A stretch of DNA of 64,000 nt, from positions 1-64,000 of the forward strand of contig NZ_FNVG01000006.1 in NCBI RefSeq assembly GCF_900107935.1. The letters run 5' to 3'. The stretch is from Vibrio hangzhouensis. Lineage in GTDB: Bacteria > Pseudomonadota > Gammaproteobacteria > Enterobacterales > Vibrionaceae. Shown here in pieces: positions 62,958-64,000 of this stretch. Made by a program: the position numbers and the translations under genes. Below the pieces are notes generated by a model. It was not told the origin of the DNA. It worked only from the letters and a program-made list of their open reading frames with translations, and searched no databases. Each line of letters begins with the position of its first letter. Positions within the stretch are counted from its first letter, which is position 1.

Positions 62958-63650
62958 ATGCGTCAATATTCGTCTAAGTTCATGGCATTACTAAACGGAA
63001 CCCTCGCCATGATGCCATTGAGCCTGGCAGTTATGCCCTGGGGGTTTCTCGCTGGTTCATTTGCCATAGATTCGGGGTTAGCACCTCTTGAGGGGCAAGC
63101 CATGAGCGCCATTTTATTCGCAGGGGCTGCACAATTGGTTGCTATGGGCATGATTAAATCCGGCGCCTCTCTGCTGACAATGGTCATCACTATATTCTTT
63201 ATTACGTCGCGCCACTTTCTTTATGGTCTTTCGATGCGACCGCATATTGCCGATTTACCCTTTCGCTGGCGTTTTACACTCGGTTTTTTGCTAACCGATG
63301 AACTGTTTGCCTTATGTGGTCATCAAAGTCCAAAAAAGTTTGATCCCTGGTACGCATTAGGTGCTGGTGCATCCTTCTATCTGATCTGGAATATCGCAAC
63401 ATTGGTAGGCATCGTGATTGGAGCGCAAATCCCTGATTTGCAGCAATACGGACTAGAGTTTGCTGTCGCTGCCACATTTATCGCCATTGTTGTTCCCACA
63501 ATTAAGTCTTTGTCAGTGCTGTTGGCGGCGGCATCAGCGCTTTTTGCCTCTGTTGTATTTGCTCTGCTTGATGTAGAAGTTGGGCTTGTACTTGCTAGCC
63601 TGATTGGTATGACAGTTGGGTATATCACCGAGGAGAAAAGCCAACGATGA
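62958..63650 (+). CDS. azlC: Branched-chain amino acid exporter large subunit (AzlC)
   Basis: 230 aa from the ATG at 62958 (AAAGGAG 7 bases upstream); frame open earlier. Six to seven membrane helices with the AzlC signature PLSLAVMPWGFLAGSFA and the GAAQLVAMGMIKSGAS block. It exports valine or other branched-chain amino acids with AzlD. Its end overlaps azlD by 4 bases. Confidence 0.9.
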   Translation: MRQYSSKFMALLNGTLAMMPLSLAVMPWGFLAGSFAIDSGLAPLEGQAMSAILFAGAAQLVAMGMIKSGASLLTMVITIFFITSRHFLYGLSMRPHIADLPFRWRFTLGFLLTDELFALCGHQSPKKFDPWYALGAGASFYLIWNIATLVGIVIGAQIPDLQQYGLEFAVAATFIAIVVPTIKSLSVLLAAASALFASVVFALLDVEVGLVLASLIGMTVGYITEEKSQR

Positions 63651-63964
63651 CTTATCTCGTTATTCTAGTGCTTACTCTGGTAGTTTTTATCAGCCGATAT
63701 CTATTCTTAGAACCCAGAGTCCCCCTAAGGTTGAGTAGTGGTGCACAACGTTTCCTCAGCTACGCAAGCCCGGCTGTTCTGACGGCTATCTGGGGACCCA
63801 TTGTGTTTCTTCCTCACGGAAAACTGGCCTTATCAGATAACTTACCTTACTTGCTGGCCGCTCTGTTTGCCGTGGTATTAGCATTAACAACAAAGAACGT
63901 TTTATTTACTACCATCATTAGCATTGTCGTATTTCTCGTCTTAAACTTGTTAGTATTCAGCTAG
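63647..63964 (+). CDS. azlD: Branched-chain amino acid exporter small subunit (AzlD)
   Basis: 105 aa with four membrane helices and the AzlD pattern (VILVLTLVVFISRYLFL, RFLSYASPAVLTAIWGPIVF). It forms the exporter with AzlC. Overlapping start with azlC (ATGA). Confidence 0.92.
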   Translation: MTYLVILVLTLVVFISRYLFLEPRVPLRLSSGAQRFLSYASPAVLTAIWGPIVFLPHGKLALSDNLPYLLAALFAVVLALTTKNVLFTTIISIVVFLVLNLLVFS

Positions 63965-63982
63965 TAACAATAAGGAATGCCC

Positions 63983-64000
63983 ATGGACGGTGTTGGTCAG
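63983..64000 (+). CDS. Start of a further gene, truncated by the window
   Basis: ATG at 63983, with AAGGAA 7 bases upstream, gives MDGVGQ before the window ends. It follows azlD by 18 bases and may be its operon partner. Nothing more can be said. Confidence 0.5.

Overview
The window looks like a piece of a Vibrio chromosome, most likely the smaller one (chromosome II). The evidence is gene content. It carries an intact vxrABCDE two-component operon, luxP-luxQ (the autoinducer-2 receptor pair), cobQ-modABC, nrdD-nrdG next to an aromatic/aspartate aminotransferase, a VexLM-type RND pump beside a reactive-sulfur locus, and an orphan HMG-CoA reductase. All of these have close counterparts on Vibrio cholerae chromosome II. 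Coding density is high, base composition is even, and no rRNA, tRNA, CRISPR array or prophage was seen. The only sign of a mobile element is the first ~95 bases, which look like one end of an IS3-family insertion sequence.

Layout. 1-4.6 kb: IS end, then vxrE-D-C-B-A on the minus strand (envelope-stress sensor kinase, regulator and three accessory genes). 4.7-8.2 kb: a small membrane-anchored protein and pntAB (proton-translocating transhydrogenase). 8.5-12.4 kb: a HlyU-domain protein, two diguanylate cyclases (one membrane-bound, one a response regulator) and an autotransporter-like barrel. 12.6-19.1 kb: a DUF3069-type protein, cobQ-modABC preceded by a possible 21-codon leader, a YgiW OB-fold protein, a small outer-membrane barrel and a retropepsin-like lipoprotein. 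19.1-23.1 kb: an aminotransferase and nrdDG (anaerobic ribonucleotide reductase), the latter behind an FNR box and two NrdR boxes. 23.4-32.4 kb: an exported nuclease-fold protein, then the sulfur/efflux locus: a DUF2892 protein, vexLM, two YeeE/YedE half-transporters, a two-cysteine ArsR regulator and a rhodanese-fused CoA-disulfide/persulfide reductase. A shared ATTAG-N6-CTAAT motif appears upstream of several of these genes. 32.2-38.3 kb: a 53-aa zinc-ribbon-like protein, cytochrome b562, ycdX, an S4 RNA-binding protein, a LruC-domain surface protein with a lipoprotein partner, and a YlqF GTPase. 38.5-46.3 kb: a YccS-type FUSC protein, a 53-aa protein, HMG-CoA reductase and luxPQ. 46.3-55.1 kb: GIY-YIG, YceH, YeeX-like, YgjV-like, YedK, a 5'-nucleotidase-like enzyme, YbjD (OLD family), a DUF1097 protein, a YeiE-like LysR regulator and two probable tiny membrane proteins. 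55.4-64 kb: a FocA-CBS fusion with a coupled 13-codon leader, yceI/cytochrome b561, a DUF2164 protein, an XRE regulator/unknown/lipase cluster, an EAL phosphodiesterase, an outer-membrane protein, azlCD and the first codons of a further gene.

How the parts fit together. Several themes recur: anaerobic redox physiology (nrdDG, FocA, PntAB), reactive-sulfur handling (ArsR, YeeE, persulfide reductase, possibly VexLM), and signalling for surface life and quorum sensing (two GGDEF proteins, one EAL protein, VxrAB, LuxPQ). Most of the window is core Vibrio sequence. The less ordinary material is regulatory: coupled leader ORFs in front of cobQ and focA, an internal start inside focA-CBS, a terminator-like hairpin abutting the vxrD start codon, the repeated operator motif in the sulfur locus, and several unannotatable small proteins. 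All family names come from recognising the sequences by eye; no search was run.
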